DNA of 13,369 nt from NCBI GenBank assembly GCA_031260235.1, contig JAIRKG010000090.1, forward strand, positions 1 to 13,369. Reading direction: 5' to 3'. The notes under the pieces were generated by a model. That model did not search any database. It worked only from the letters and a program-made list of their open reading frames with translations, and was not told where the DNA came from. The position numbers and the translations under genes are program-made. Below are positions 1-6,887 of this stretch, piece after piece (within the stretch, counting starts at the first letter, position 1; every line of letters begins with the position of its first letter). This stretch comes from Dysgonamonadaceae bacterium (GTDB taxonomy: Bacteria; Bacteroidota; Bacteroidia; Bacteroidales; Azobacteroidaceae).

Positions 1-106
1 ACTGCCATCGTTTAAGTAAATTTTTCGGTTCATATATTATAAGGTGTATTGGTTTGATTGCAATGCCCCTTTTCTATAAGACCAATATTAGGCGTTTCAC
101 TTGAAC

Positions 107-122
107 CGGTTACCCTTAACCG
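107..122 (-). terminator. weak stem-loop across the mutS2 stop codon
   Basis: Arms CGGTTA and TAACCG (6 bp) enclose a 4-base loop and overlap the mutS2 stop codon. No T-run follows on the minus strand, so an intrinsic terminator is doubtful. The remaining bases from 1 to 106 contain no gene or other structure I can identify. Confidence 0.2.
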
Positions 123-2521
123 TGTATCGTTGTTTCGACAACCGTAATCCCCGCTCCCCCCAGTTGCACATGCTCATCGTAAAACCGCCGCACGTCCGGC
201 GCTGTTTTCAAATAATCCCGAATGATTTGGCGCAAGGCGCCTGTCCCCGTCCCATGCAGGATACGGACTCGCCCGGCATTGCACTGCACGGCGTTGTCGA
301 TATAGTGAATCACCGCCTGTAACGCTTCATTGGCACGCATTCCGCGAATATCTATTTCCATCTGAAAGTCGGCTAACGGTGAATGGTAAGCGGGATACGA
401 TTCGGGACTTTCATTCACCGAAAATCGTCCCCCGTTTACCTTTTCAATCTGTCCTGCTTTGACAACCGTTTTGATAGTGCCGAAAGCCGCCACAAACAAA
501 TCGTCTTTCATCTCAATGATAGTCCCAACGGTTTGTTGCCCTTTTATACGAACAGCGTCTCCAACGGCAAACGGCGAACGGTTGACGGGACACGGAGCGG
601 GACTTTCGTTCTCCGTAAACCGTTCACCGCGTACTCCTTTCTTATAGGTTTCAAATTCCTTGCGAATCGTTTTCGTTTTCTCCTTTTCGGCTTGTACTTC
701 CTTGATTTGCCGGATTGTATTTTCGATTTTGGCATTGGCTTCCGCAAGTAAATGTTCTGCTTCGGCTTTTGCTTTTGACAGCCATTCTTTTTTCTGCGAT
801 TCCAGTTTTTCCAAATCCAACCGGTAGTGTTCCGATAATTCTTCCAATTGTTTTTCCTGCTTGCGAATTTGTTGCCGCTTCGATTCCCAATACCGTTTAT
901 CGCGGACGATGTCCTGCAAATATTTGTCCATATTGATATAATCCCGACCGACTTTTTCAGACGCTTCGGCAATCACATCTTCCGAGAGTCCGATTTTGCG
1001 GGCTATTTCAACGGCAAACGAAGAGCCGGGCTGTCCGGTGGAAAGTTGGAACAGCGGTTGCATCAGGTGGCGGTCATACAACATTGCGCCGTTTATCACT
1101 CCCGCATGACTGTCGGCATAGATTTTCAGATTATGATAGTGCGTCGTGATTACGCCCCAGCAGCCTTTTTCGTTGAAACGGTGCAGGAGTGCTTCGGCAA
1201 TTGCGCCGCCGATATTGGGTTCGGTGCCTCCGCCGAATTCATCAATTAAAATCAGGGATTCGGGTCCGGCGTTTTTCAACATAAATTTCATATTAAGCAA
1301 ATGAGAACTGTAGGTCGATAAGTCGTTTTCGATGGACTGTTCATCGCCGATGTCAATGAATATATCCGTGAAAACGCCTGTTTTAGAGCGTTCTTCGACA
1401 GGAATCAACAACCCCGATTGCAGCATGTATTGCAACAATCCCACGGTTTTGAGCAGCACTGATTTTCCGCCGGCATTGGGACCGGACACGAGGAGTATCA
1501 CCCCCGTCCCGTTTCTGTCCGAATGTTGTTTTAATGTAATCTCCAAAGGAACGACAGACTTGTTCTGCTTTTTATGCGAAAGATAGAGCAACGGATGCAC
1601 GGCGCGAATCCAATCCATTCGGCAGACGTTGTCCAAATCGGGAAGCACGGCATTGATATTCAAAGCAAACAACGCTTTGGCACGGATAAAATCAATTTCC
1701 GCCAGAAAGCGATACGCATTGCGAATTTCAGGGATTTCCGGGCGGATTTGATTCGTGAACGCGGTGAGGATGCGGATAATTTCACGTTTCTCGTTACTTT
1801 CCAGTTCTCGGATTTTGTTGTTCGCTTCCACCACTTCGGCAGGTTCGATAAAAACCGTTTTGCCGGAAGAGGATTCGTCATGCACGATTCCGTTGATTTT
1901 ACGCTTGAAAGCGGGAGAAATAGGAATCATAAGCCGTCCGTCGCGCATGGCTGGTGCAACATCTTTATCGACAAGATTTTCCGACTGTGCCGTTCTCAAA
2001 ATGCGCTGCAACGTTTTGGAAATCCCGTTTGCCGTCTGTATCAATTGCCTGCGAATATCTGCCAGTGCGGGCGAAGCATTGTCGCGGATTTTCCCGAATT
2101 TGTCGAGAATCATGTCGATTTGTTTGGTCAATTGGGGAAAAGAAACAACGCCGGAGGCTAATTCCTGCAAATAAGGATAGTTCCCGTCGGGCTTGAAAAA
2201 CCGGACAATCTTGTTGATGGTTTCCAGCGATCGGCAAATATCAAACAATTCTTTTTCAGTCAGGTAAGCGCCTTCGATCCCGACTTTCTGCAAAGCGTCG
2301 CGAACATCGAAAAAGTAATCGGCAGGGAAAGCATCCTCTTCCTGAATAATCCGTATAAATTCATGCGTTCGATATAGTTGTTCCCTGATAAGAATAAAAT
2401 CGGAAGAAAACGTCATTTCGACAACTTTCTCTTCGCCGAGCGGCGACAGGCAATGGTTTTTAATCAATTGTCGTATTTTGTCGAAACCTGTTTTTTGTTC
2501 AAAAATTTCGGGATAAATCAT
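116..2521 (-). CDS. mutS2: MutS2 family ATPase/nuclease with Smr domain
   Basis: This 801-residue protein has MutS2 architecture. A MutS-type core and clamp region covers about residues 1-310. The ATPase follows, with Walker A GPNAGGKS (347-354) and Walker B LILIDE (423-428), then a long charged coiled coil (about 530-630). A KOW-like module (653-696) and a C-terminal Smr domain (about 720-801) with DIRG (724-727) and HGTGTG (756-761) complete it. MutS2 proteins are known to suppress recombination or split collided ribosomes, with Smr as the nuclease or RNA/DNA-binding part; which applies here is not visible. The ATG start gives the expected N-terminus, and a TACCTTTG box lies about 30 bp upstream. 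The oddity is a 21-codon repeat present twice, at residues 632-652 and 697-717, one copy on each side of the KOW-like module. The gene is divergent from hsp20. Confidence 0.95.
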   Translation of the reverse strand: MIYPEIFEQKTGFDKIRQLIKNHCLSPLGEEKVVEMTFSSDFILIREQLYRTHEFIRIIQEEDAFPADYFFDVRDALQKVGIEGAYLTEKELFDICRSLETINKIVRFFKPDGNYPYLQELASGVVSFPQLTKQIDMILDKFGKIRDNASPALADIRRQLIQTANGISKTLQRILRTAQSENLVDKDVAPAMRDGRLMIPISPAFKRKINGIVHDESSSGKTVFIEPAEVVEANNKIRELESNEKREIIRILTAFTNQIRPEIPEIRNAYRFLAEIDFIRAKALFALNINAVLPDLDNVCRMDWIRAVHPLLYLSHKKQNKSVVPLEITLKQHSDRNGTGVILLVSGPNAGGKSVLLKTVGLLQYMLQSGLLIPVEERSKTGVFTDIFIDIGDEQSIENDLSTYSSHLLNMKFMLKNAGPESLILIDEFGGGTEPNIGGAIAEALLHRFNEKGCWGVITTHYHNLKIYADSHAGVINGAMLYDRHLMQPLFQLSTGQPGSSFAVEIARKIGLSEDVIAEASEKVGRDYINMDKYLQDIVRDKRYWESKRQQIRKQEKQLEELSEHYRLDLEKLESQKKEWLSKAKAEAEHLLAEANAKIENTIRQIKEVQAEKEKTKTIRKEFETYKKGVRGERFTENESPAPCPVNRSPFAVGDAVRIKGQQTVGTIIEMKDDLFVAAFGTIKTVVKAGQIEKVNGGRFSVNESPESYPAYHSPLADFQMEIDIRGMRANEALQAVIHYIDNAVQCNAGRVRILHGTGTGALRQIIRDYLKTAPDVRRFYDEHVQLGGAGITVVETTIHG
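371..433 (-). repeat. in-frame repeat copy B inside mutS2
   Basis: This 63-nt segment encodes mutS2 residues 697-717, including RFSVNESP and a later HSPLA. It matches copy A (566-628) at 47 of 63 positions without gaps. It contains a perfect 9-bp inverted pair, CGGTGAATG (377-385) and CATTCACCG (412-420), which is offset from the palindrome of copy A. It lies in the linker between the KOW-like module and the Smr domain. Confidence 0.7.
566..628 (-). repeat. in-frame palindromic repeat copy A inside mutS2
   Basis: This 63-nt segment encodes mutS2 residues 632-652, including RFTENESP and NRSPFA. It is strongly palindromic: 573-588 and 613-628 pair at 14 of 16 positions around a 24-base centre. 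It lies between the coiled coil and the KOW-like module. The reading frame is intact. It looks like a REP-type interspersed element tolerated in a flexible linker; the family assignment is inferred. Confidence 0.7.
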
Positions 2522-2549
2522 ACGTATATTCTGCTATGCTTGGCGTTTG

Positions 2550-2557
2550 CAAAGGTA
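2550..2557 (-). promoter_or_regulatory. -7 box of mutS2 promoter
   Basis: The minus strand reads TACCTTTG, a full match to the Bacteroidetes TAnnTTTG -7 consensus, 28 bp upstream of the mutS2 ATG. No clear TTTG partner is present 19-21 bp further up. Confidence 0.65.
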
Positions 2558-2596
2558 GTGATTTTATGTTCATTACATGAATTATGAAGAAACATT

Positions 2597-2629
2597 GGTT
2601 TATTTGTGCCAAAACGGCACAAATAAACC
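2597..2629. promoter_or_regulatory. perfect 14-bp palindrome between mutS2 and hsp20
   Basis: Arms 2597-2610 and 2616-2629 are perfectly complementary around AAAAC. The genes on both sides diverge, so this cannot be the 3' terminator of either. Its centre TGCC-AAAAC-GGCA (2607-2619) recurs exactly at 2659-2671. It is most likely an operator for hsp20, mutS2 or both, or a hairpin in a long hsp20 leader. Confidence 0.6.
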
Positions 2630-2658
2630 TCCATTATTTTTAATTTTTCATCAATTAA

Positions 2659-2671
2659 TGCCAAAACGGCA
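2659..2671. promoter_or_regulatory. second TGCC-AAAAC-GGCA dyad upstream of hsp20
   Basis: This 13-bp dyad is identical to the centre of the large palindrome at 2597-2629. The two centres are 52 bp apart, close to five helical turns, which would place both sites on the same DNA face. It lies 83 bp upstream of the hsp20 start. No TAnnTTTG box is recognisable between it and the gene. Confidence 0.5.
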
Positions 2672-2742
2672 CGCTTTCAGCCCGATTTCACCTCCGGCAT
2701 CATTATTGAGATGCTTTTAATGTAAAACAATTAAAAATAAGA

Positions 2743-2748
2743 AAGGAG
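2743..2748 (+). promoter_or_regulatory. strong Shine-Dalgarno of hsp20
   Basis: AAGGAG lies 6 bases before the hsp20 ATG at 2755. It is the only near-perfect Shine-Dalgarno sequence I see in this window; the other starts have A/T-rich leaders. It fixes the hsp20 start and suggests strong initiation. Confidence 0.7.
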
Positions 2749-2754
2749 ATTATT

Positions 2755-3189
2755 ATGACACCTATTGGAAGAACTCAAAATTGGTTACCGAACTCATTGT
2801 TCAACGATTTTTTTAATGATGATTTGTATGGCAACGTTTTAGGTCGTCGGCAAGCCGCTTCGCCGGCAGTAAACATTGTTGAAACGAAAACCGGTTTTCG
2901 CATCGAAATTGGCGCTCCGGGCGTTGCAAAGGAAGATTTCAAAGTCGATATCGACAAAGACAATTTGTTAACAATCTCGGCTGAAAAGAAAACGGAAAAG
3001 GAAGACAAGAACGAACGTTACCTCCGCAAGGAATTTGGGTATTCGCAGTTCAAACAAACCTTGATTTTACCGGATGAAATTGATAAAGACGTGATTGCCG
3101 CTTCGTATGAAAACGGCGTCTTGTCGGTGTCTATTCCCAAAAAAGCAAAATCGGAAAAAGAAGAAAACAGAGTAATTGACGTATTGTAA
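2755..3189 (+). CDS. small heat-shock protein, Hsp20/alpha-crystallin family
   Basis: This 144-residue cytoplasmic chaperone should bind unfolding proteins without ATP and hold them for refolding by DnaK/ClpB. A short N-terminal arm (1-36) rich in F and N precedes the alpha-crystallin domain (about 37-129). The domain carries the family signature near its end, A-x-x-x-x-G-V-L (A116, G121-V-L). The charged tail ends RVIDVL, and its I-x-V is the usual anchoring motif for oligomer assembly. Length is typical. The start is fixed by AAGGAG 6 bases upstream. Two TGCC-N5-GGCA dyads upstream suggest dedicated stress control. The 3' end lies 9 bp from the convergent gene ending at 3199, with no terminator visible between them. 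Confidence 0.96.
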   Translation: MTPIGRTQNWLPNSLFNDFFNDDLYGNVLGRRQAASPAVNIVETKTGFRIEIGAPGVAKEDFKVDIDKDNLLTISAEKKTEKEDKNERYLRKEFGYSQFKQTLILPDEIDKDVIAASYENGVLSVSIPKKAKSEKEENRVIDVL

Positions 3190-3198
3190 TCAGCTCTA

Positions 3199-5247
3199 TC
3201 AAAATTTATACTTCAGCAAACAGGAAGCATCCGTTTTGTCCCGTCCCTGAATCACCTCCAAATCCGAACCAATCTCGTCGCGGTCGAAATACCGCGTATT
3301 GGCTAATTTAAGGTAAATCGTCAGTGGCGGGGCGATTTTCCATTTCACCACCGTATAAAGGCGAAGCCCTTCGCCGTAGAAACTCGGATAAGAAAAGGCA
3401 TACAGGATGTTTTTCTCGTAAATGCCGATGCGGCTATCCCAATTGTTCGTATGAAAATAGCCCAAACTGCCGTCGACGCGAAACTTGGACTTGTCTGGTG
3501 AAAAGCCGAACGTTTGCGTCAGCGACCAGCCTGATTGCAACTGCCGGTCATCGGTATAAACAGTATAATCTGCCTGCATTTTCAACTCCCAGATTTCCCG
3601 GCGGTAGTCAATTCGGAATTGCCCGCGCTGTTGCCGGTAAGGTAAAATGACGTAGTCGCCGGTTGTTTCTTTAACATTCTCTTCTTTTTCTTTATATTTA
3701 TATCGCAGTTGCATTTGCAGATTTTCTTTCGGACTGTAAACAATTTGCACCAAACCATCCACGCCGGAAGAGGGCGAATTGACTCCGTATCTCAACCACG
3801 GGAAACGGAAATAATCGGCATAAGCCGACAATTCCCACCGGGCGAAAGGACGAAGCTTGACGCCCGTATAAAATCCGGTTTCATTCCGAACCTGAGACGT
3901 TTCCGAAAACGCTTTGCCGTACAGCGCGTTGTAATCGCGGGCATAGTGCCGGCAAGAAAACACCAGATTCACCGACGAGGCAGGGTTTAGCAATAAACTA
4001 TTGACTGTCGCCCATTTGCCGTTGACATCCAAAGCCGTTTCTCCTTTGAACGAAAGCCGTTTGGTGCGAAAGCCGTAATTCAGGCTGGTATTGAAATGGC
4101 TTTTCTCTCTCAAATAAAACAGATTGTACGGTTGCGGTTTGGGGTTCAACTGCTTGTCGCCGAAGGTATAATAAACAAACGTCAATCCGATGTTTAGCGC
4201 TTCGTTTCGCCAGCGGATGTGCGAGCCGCCCATATTGACGGTTGCCGTCCTGCGCTTGTTGACATCGTTTGGAACGCGGTTATAACCGTCTGTTTTAAAA
4301 GTGTATATGAATGTGCTGTCGGCATTGGCGTCCTGCTTTCGGTGGGAGCAGAAGAGATTGATTTGGAAGTCACGGAACTTCAACGCACCGGCAAGCCCGC
4401 GGAAAAAATCCGTTTCCCCGGGGGATGCATGGCGTTTGATACCCTCGTTCGATGAATTGACGCCGGTGATTAAAGACGTTTTTCCGGTCGAGAAATTAGT
4501 ATTCATCACTAAACCCAGCCCGAACGACAGGCGGTAATCACCAACATGCAAGTTTTCCAGAACCCCGCGGTTTTTCAGGTTAAAGTTGAAAGCATAGTGG
4601 TCAAAACCCTTGTGATTCCGGTTCCAAAACGCTTCGCCCGCATCCTTTTCGCCGGCAAATCCCCATTGCACGTCCTTGTAAGTAAAACCATAACGCAGAG
4701 AAAGATAATACGGTTCGCCGAGATAATGCTTATTCGGGCTGGCGGCAATCTCTTCCGGCGAAGTCTTTTGATAGCCGGCTTTTTCCTGAAAAGTATAATC
4801 CGACCGGATCATAACCTCCTGTTTCCCATATCGAAAAATGTTTTTCCACCGGAAATCGCCGTCGGATTGAACCGTATCGCCGACATACACGAAAGGCAGC
4901 AGATAAGTGATGGTCTGCAAATCCAGCGCGTCCACATTTTTCAGTTCGTAAATATCCGCCAAAGGGCTGTATTTGTAGATGTAATAAAGCAGGTTTTCGA
5001 TCTGAATATCAGTCAGAAAAGGAAGCCTTTCGAGGTCTTTTCGGGTAACGGTGTTCAGGTTAAACGGATGTTCGCTCAGGTGAGACAGTTCGTCGAAAAG
5101 CAGTTCCATATCATTCGTTCCGCTCTCTCCCGATGCGGACAATTCTTCCGGATATTGCATCCATTCAGTGTTGCCGGAATTGATTTGTGCGTTTAATTCG
5201 CTGAGAATAAATAATAAAATGATACTAAATATTGGCTTCATAGACAT
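3199..5247 (-). CDS. outer-membrane barrel protein with N-terminal helix-hairpin-helix module
   Basis: Starting at the ATG at 5247 gives 682 residues. A signal peptide (about 1-20, hydrophobic PIFSIILLFIL, ending LNA-Q) is followed by a linker. A ComEA-like helix-hairpin-helix region (about 61-124) has NLNTVTRKDLERLPFL and a second, weaker hairpin ending in LLPFV. The remaining 550 residues are rich in alternating aromatic and polar strands (RYGF, LRYKYKEKE, YRREIWELKMQADY) and end in F, as in outer-membrane beta-barrels. I recognise it as a Bacteroidetes HhH-domain protein of unknown function. A periplasmic HhH joined to a barrel suggests DNA or protein contact at the envelope, which is inference. 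Translation could run upstream to 5355, but that part lies above the promoter box and inside a repeat, so I reject it. ATG 5241 is an alternative start. Confidence 0.85.
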   Translation of the reverse strand: MSMKPIFSIILLFILSELNAQINSGNTEWMQYPEELSASGESGTNDMELLFDELSHLSEHPFNLNTVTRKDLERLPFLTDIQIENLLYYIYKYSPLADIYELKNVDALDLQTITYLLPFVYVGDTVQSDGDFRWKNIFRYGKQEVMIRSDYTFQEKAGYQKTSPEEIAASPNKHYLGEPYYLSLRYGFTYKDVQWGFAGEKDAGEAFWNRNHKGFDHYAFNFNLKNRGVLENLHVGDYRLSFGLGLVMNTNFSTGKTSLITGVNSSNEGIKRHASPGETDFFRGLAGALKFRDFQINLFCSHRKQDANADSTFIYTFKTDGYNRVPNDVNKRRTATVNMGGSHIRWRNEALNIGLTFVYYTFGDKQLNPKPQPYNLFYLREKSHFNTSLNYGFRTKRLSFKGETALDVNGKWATVNSLLLNPASSVNLVFSCRHYARDYNALYGKAFSETSQVRNETGFYTGVKLRPFARWELSAYADYFRFPWLRYGVNSPSSGVDGLVQIVYSPKENLQMQLRYKYKEKEENVKETTGDYVILPYRQQRGQFRIDYRREIWELKMQADYTVYTDDRQLQSGWSLTQTFGFSPDKSKFRVDGSLGYFHTNNWDSRIGIYEKNILYAFSYPSFYGEGLRLYTVVKWKIAPPLTIYLKLANTRYFDRDEIGSDLEVIQGRDKTDASCLLKYKF

Positions 5248-5268
5248 TTTGTTTTGGTTAAGATGTTG

Positions 5269-5299
5269 TAAAGGTACAATGAATTTGAAAATGAAACAA
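5269..5299 (-). promoter_or_regulatory. promoter of the HhH-barrel gene
   Basis: On the minus strand TTG (5297-5299), a 20-bp spacer and TACCTTTA (5269-5276) match the Bacteroidetes -33/-7 pattern with one mismatch in the -7 box. Transcription would start about 15 bases before the ATG at 5247, which supports that start over the one at 5355. Confidence 0.6.
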
Positions 5300-5323
5300 G
5301 CATCTTGTTTCCAAAGGGGACCG

Positions 5324-5358
5324 CCGTTATTACGAGCCGCGTAGCGGCGTGGCAATCC
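5324..5358 (-). repeat. REP-like palindromic element, minus orientation
   Basis: Read on the minus strand it begins GGATTGC, contains a perfect GCCGC-TAC-GCGGC stem (5336-5348) and ends GTAATAACGG. The ends match the plus-oriented element at 5498-5530, but the stem sequence differs. This is the usual pattern of REP-type repeats, with conserved ends and compensating stems. Confidence 0.6.
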
Positions 5359-5402
5359 GGATAAAAAATTCTATTCCTTAGTATCTCCACTCTAATTCCA
5401 TA

Positions 5403-5444
5403 GTGGGTCGTTGCCTGCAACGATGGTGAGTCGTTACTTGCAAC
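5403..5444 (+). repeat. two tandem copies of a 23-bp-period repeat
   Basis: GTGGGTCGTTGCCTGCAAC (5403-5421) and GTGAGTCGTTACTTGCAAC (5426-5444) agree at 16 of 19 positions. The first copy contains a perfect inverted pair, CGTTGC-CT-GCAACG (5409-5422), which is decayed in the second copy. Confidence 0.65.
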
Positions 5445-5497
5445 TAATGCGAAAGCAAGGTGGGGAGAGGGGTGGAAAAGAGGTGGTGTTTCTTTAT

Positions 5498-5530
5498 GGA
5501 TTGCTTCGGGCGAAGCCTTCGCAATGACGG
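5498..5530 (+). repeat. REP-like element, plus orientation
   Basis: It begins GGATTGC, carries small internal stems (CTTCG/CGAAG, GGC/GCC) and ends GCAATGACGG. The ends match the inverted copy at 5324-5358. It lies just downstream of the Imm33-like gene that ends at 5551, so it could also act as a 3' structure for that transcript. Confidence 0.6.
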
Positions 5531-5550
5531 GGCAAAGGTAAACTCTTCTT

Positions 5551-5901
5551 TTATATCTGCAAATCTGCGTCTACGATTTCGACATACATTTCCTGTTCCT
5601 CGTCCCATTCAAATTCGCAGCCTGCGGGAGCGGAAAGTATGGCGTCCAGCGCCGGGTTGATTGACAGCATTTGTTCCGGATAGACTGATTCAATATTCAC
5701 AGGATTGTCCAGGTATTCCTCGTCCTCGTCGCCGTAGAGGAATCGCCATCCGCTGTCAATATTATTTTCCGAAAAATCTCGGTAACAGTAACCGATATGA
5801 TCGGTTTCCAATGCCCTTTTGGAAACAAAGGCATAATTTTTCACATCTTCCCGCTTCTCGGGAATGTCACCATTAGTTGTTGATTTTTCTTGCTTGTCCA
5901 T
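5551..5901 (-). CDS. DUF2185/Imm33-like protein
   Basis: This is a 116-residue, acidic, soluble protein. After a polar N-terminal stretch (1-22) comes the family core: YAFVSKRAL (23-31), GYCYRD (37-42), DSGWRF (49-54), GDEDEEYLDNP (57-67) and a C-terminal APAGCEFEWDEE segment. I recognise this as DUF2185, named Imm33 because some members are immunity proteins in polymorphic toxin loci. Many members are stand-alone and uncharacterised. No toxin gene adjoins it, so an immunity role is not supported here. The ATG at 5901 is chosen because the upstream in-frame start at 5955 lies above a consensus promoter (5936-5967). Confidence 0.85.
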   Translation of the reverse strand: MDKQEKSTTNGDIPEKREDVKNYAFVSKRALETDHIGYCYRDFSENNIDSGWRFLYGDEDEEYLDNPVNIESVYPEQMLSINPALDAILSAPAGCEFEWDEEQEMYVEIVDADLQI

Positions 5902-5935
5902 TACCTTAATTTTTGAGCAATATAAATTTTTGTAG

Positions 5936-5967
5936 CAAAGGTAATACTTTACCAATAAAAAAACAAA
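5936..5967 (-). promoter_or_regulatory. consensus promoter of the Imm33-like gene
   Basis: On the minus strand TTTG (5964-5967), a 20-bp spacer and TACCTTTG (5936-5943) form a perfect Bacteroidetes primary-sigma promoter. It separates this gene from the GNAT gene that ends at 5988. Confidence 0.8.
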
Positions 5968-5987
5968 GAGATTTGGCGCTCCGGATA

Positions 5988-6869
5988 TCAGTACTTCTGC
6001 TCAATATCCCCTTCCAGCATCATATTAATATAAAGATCCGAAATCTTCGCCGTATCAGCGTTCAGCCCCATAATCATACCGCGCAGACCACGATACAGGT
6101 TTGGGTCGCTGTCGATTACAAGGTTTTGAGGCGCATAATAACCGGAAATGGTTTTTAACAGGAGGTCCTTTGCCTGCTGGTTTTGGTACAGAAATTCTTT
6201 AATGACAACGCTGTTTGCACGTCGGGAGGTGAACGCGACACCCTGCTTGCCGATGAATAGAACGCCGTTTTCGTTAAATAAATCATGGAGAATATGCCTG
6301 AACTGGGTTTCGGTTTTCAGTATTACCTGCGGGATTGCCGACAGCAAGCGGGAATAGGTCGAATAGACGGATTGAACGTCGGCGATTTCTCTTGCGTTGC
6401 CGTATATATATACACGGAAAGGGATTTCGGGATGTTGCGAATTATGAAAGGTTTTGCTTTCAGGCAAAAATGGGGACGAAACACATACGTTATAGCCGAA
6501 TTTTTCATAGAACCGAAACAGCCATGTTTCTTGCGGGATGAGGAAAGTATAGTCATAATGCTTTGCCCGCATCGTTTCAAACGAAGCATACATCAAGGCT
6601 TTCATGAATCCTCTGCGCCGGAAATCGGGATGGGTCATCGCGCCTGAAATATATCCGGCTTGCAATGTTTCACTGTGGTTTTTCAATGTGTAGGGGATCA
6701 TTTGCAGCGCGGCAACAACTTCGCGATCTTCCAGATAAACAAGGGTTTCGTCGTTTTTATATACCTCGCGGAAATAAAAATCAATGAAAGAATCGGTATC
6801 AGTCGGAAAACTGCATTTCCACATAATCTTCAGTGCCGGCTTGTACCCGTCTTCGCTAAACGTAATCAT
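5988..6869 (-). CDS. GNAT family N-acetyltransferase
   Basis: This 293-residue protein has an N-terminal GNAT fold. Motif A is at about residues 73-92, with YISGAMTHPDFRRRGF; the RRRG loop (84-87) should hold the pyrophosphate of acetyl-CoA. A motif-B-like FYEKFGY follows at 120-126. The C-terminal half (about 150-293) is a second domain, with RGLRGMIMGLN near the end, like the longer two-domain GNAT proteins related to Eis. The substrate is unknown. It is the last gene of the apparent operon, 18 bp after the DUF2156 gene. The leader contains a 3-codon frame (ATG GTG TTA TGA) whose stop overlaps this ATG, which could couple translation, though that may be chance. Confidence 0.9.
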   Translation of the reverse strand: MITFSEDGYKPALKIMWKCSFPTDTDSFIDFYFREVYKNDETLVYLEDREVVAALQMIPYTLKNHSETLQAGYISGAMTHPDFRRRGFMKALMYASFETMRAKHYDYTFLIPQETWLFRFYEKFGYNVCVSSPFLPESKTFHNSQHPEIPFRVYIYGNAREIADVQSVYSTYSRLLSAIPQVILKTETQFRHILHDLFNENGVLFIGKQGVAFTSRRANSVVIKEFLYQNQQAKDLLLKTISGYYAPQNLVIDSDPNLYRGLRGMIMGLNADTAKISDLYINMMLEGDIEQKY

Positions 6870-6887
6870 AACACCATTTTTTTACTC

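Larger units (their letters stand above)
5248..5550. other. 303-bp repeat-rich intergenic region
   Basis: No gene is credible here. In order it holds the promoter of the HhH-barrel gene (5269-5299), a minus-oriented REP-like palindrome (5324-5358), a 23-bp-period tandem repeat (5403-5444), a purine-rich stretch (about 5448-5490) and a plus-oriented REP-like element (5498-5530). Short frames crossing it are translated repeats. Confidence 0.7.

Noticed and set aside
1574..2161. 195-codon plus-strand frame opposite mutS2
   Set aside because: It lies entirely within the conserved MutS2 core on the other strand and resembles no known protein.
2597..2629. Intrinsic terminator
   Set aside because: Genes on both sides point away, so there is no 3' end to terminate. 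The shared core at 2659 favours a regulatory role.
4546..5196. 216-codon plus-strand frame opposite the HhH-barrel gene
   Set aside because: It is antisense to a convincing gene, has no recognisable domain, and the base pattern follows the minus-strand frame.
5248..5355. N-terminal extension of the HhH-barrel protein to 5355
   Set aside because: The extra 36 codons precede the signal peptide, contain the promoter box and run through a REP-like repeat.
5238..5420. 60-codon minus-strand frame in the repeat gap
   Set aside because: It is a translation of the 23-bp repeat and the REP-like element, overlapping the promoter of the barrel gene.
5403..5444. CRISPR array
   Set aside because: There are only two 19-bp units with 4-base gaps, no spacers and no cas genes.
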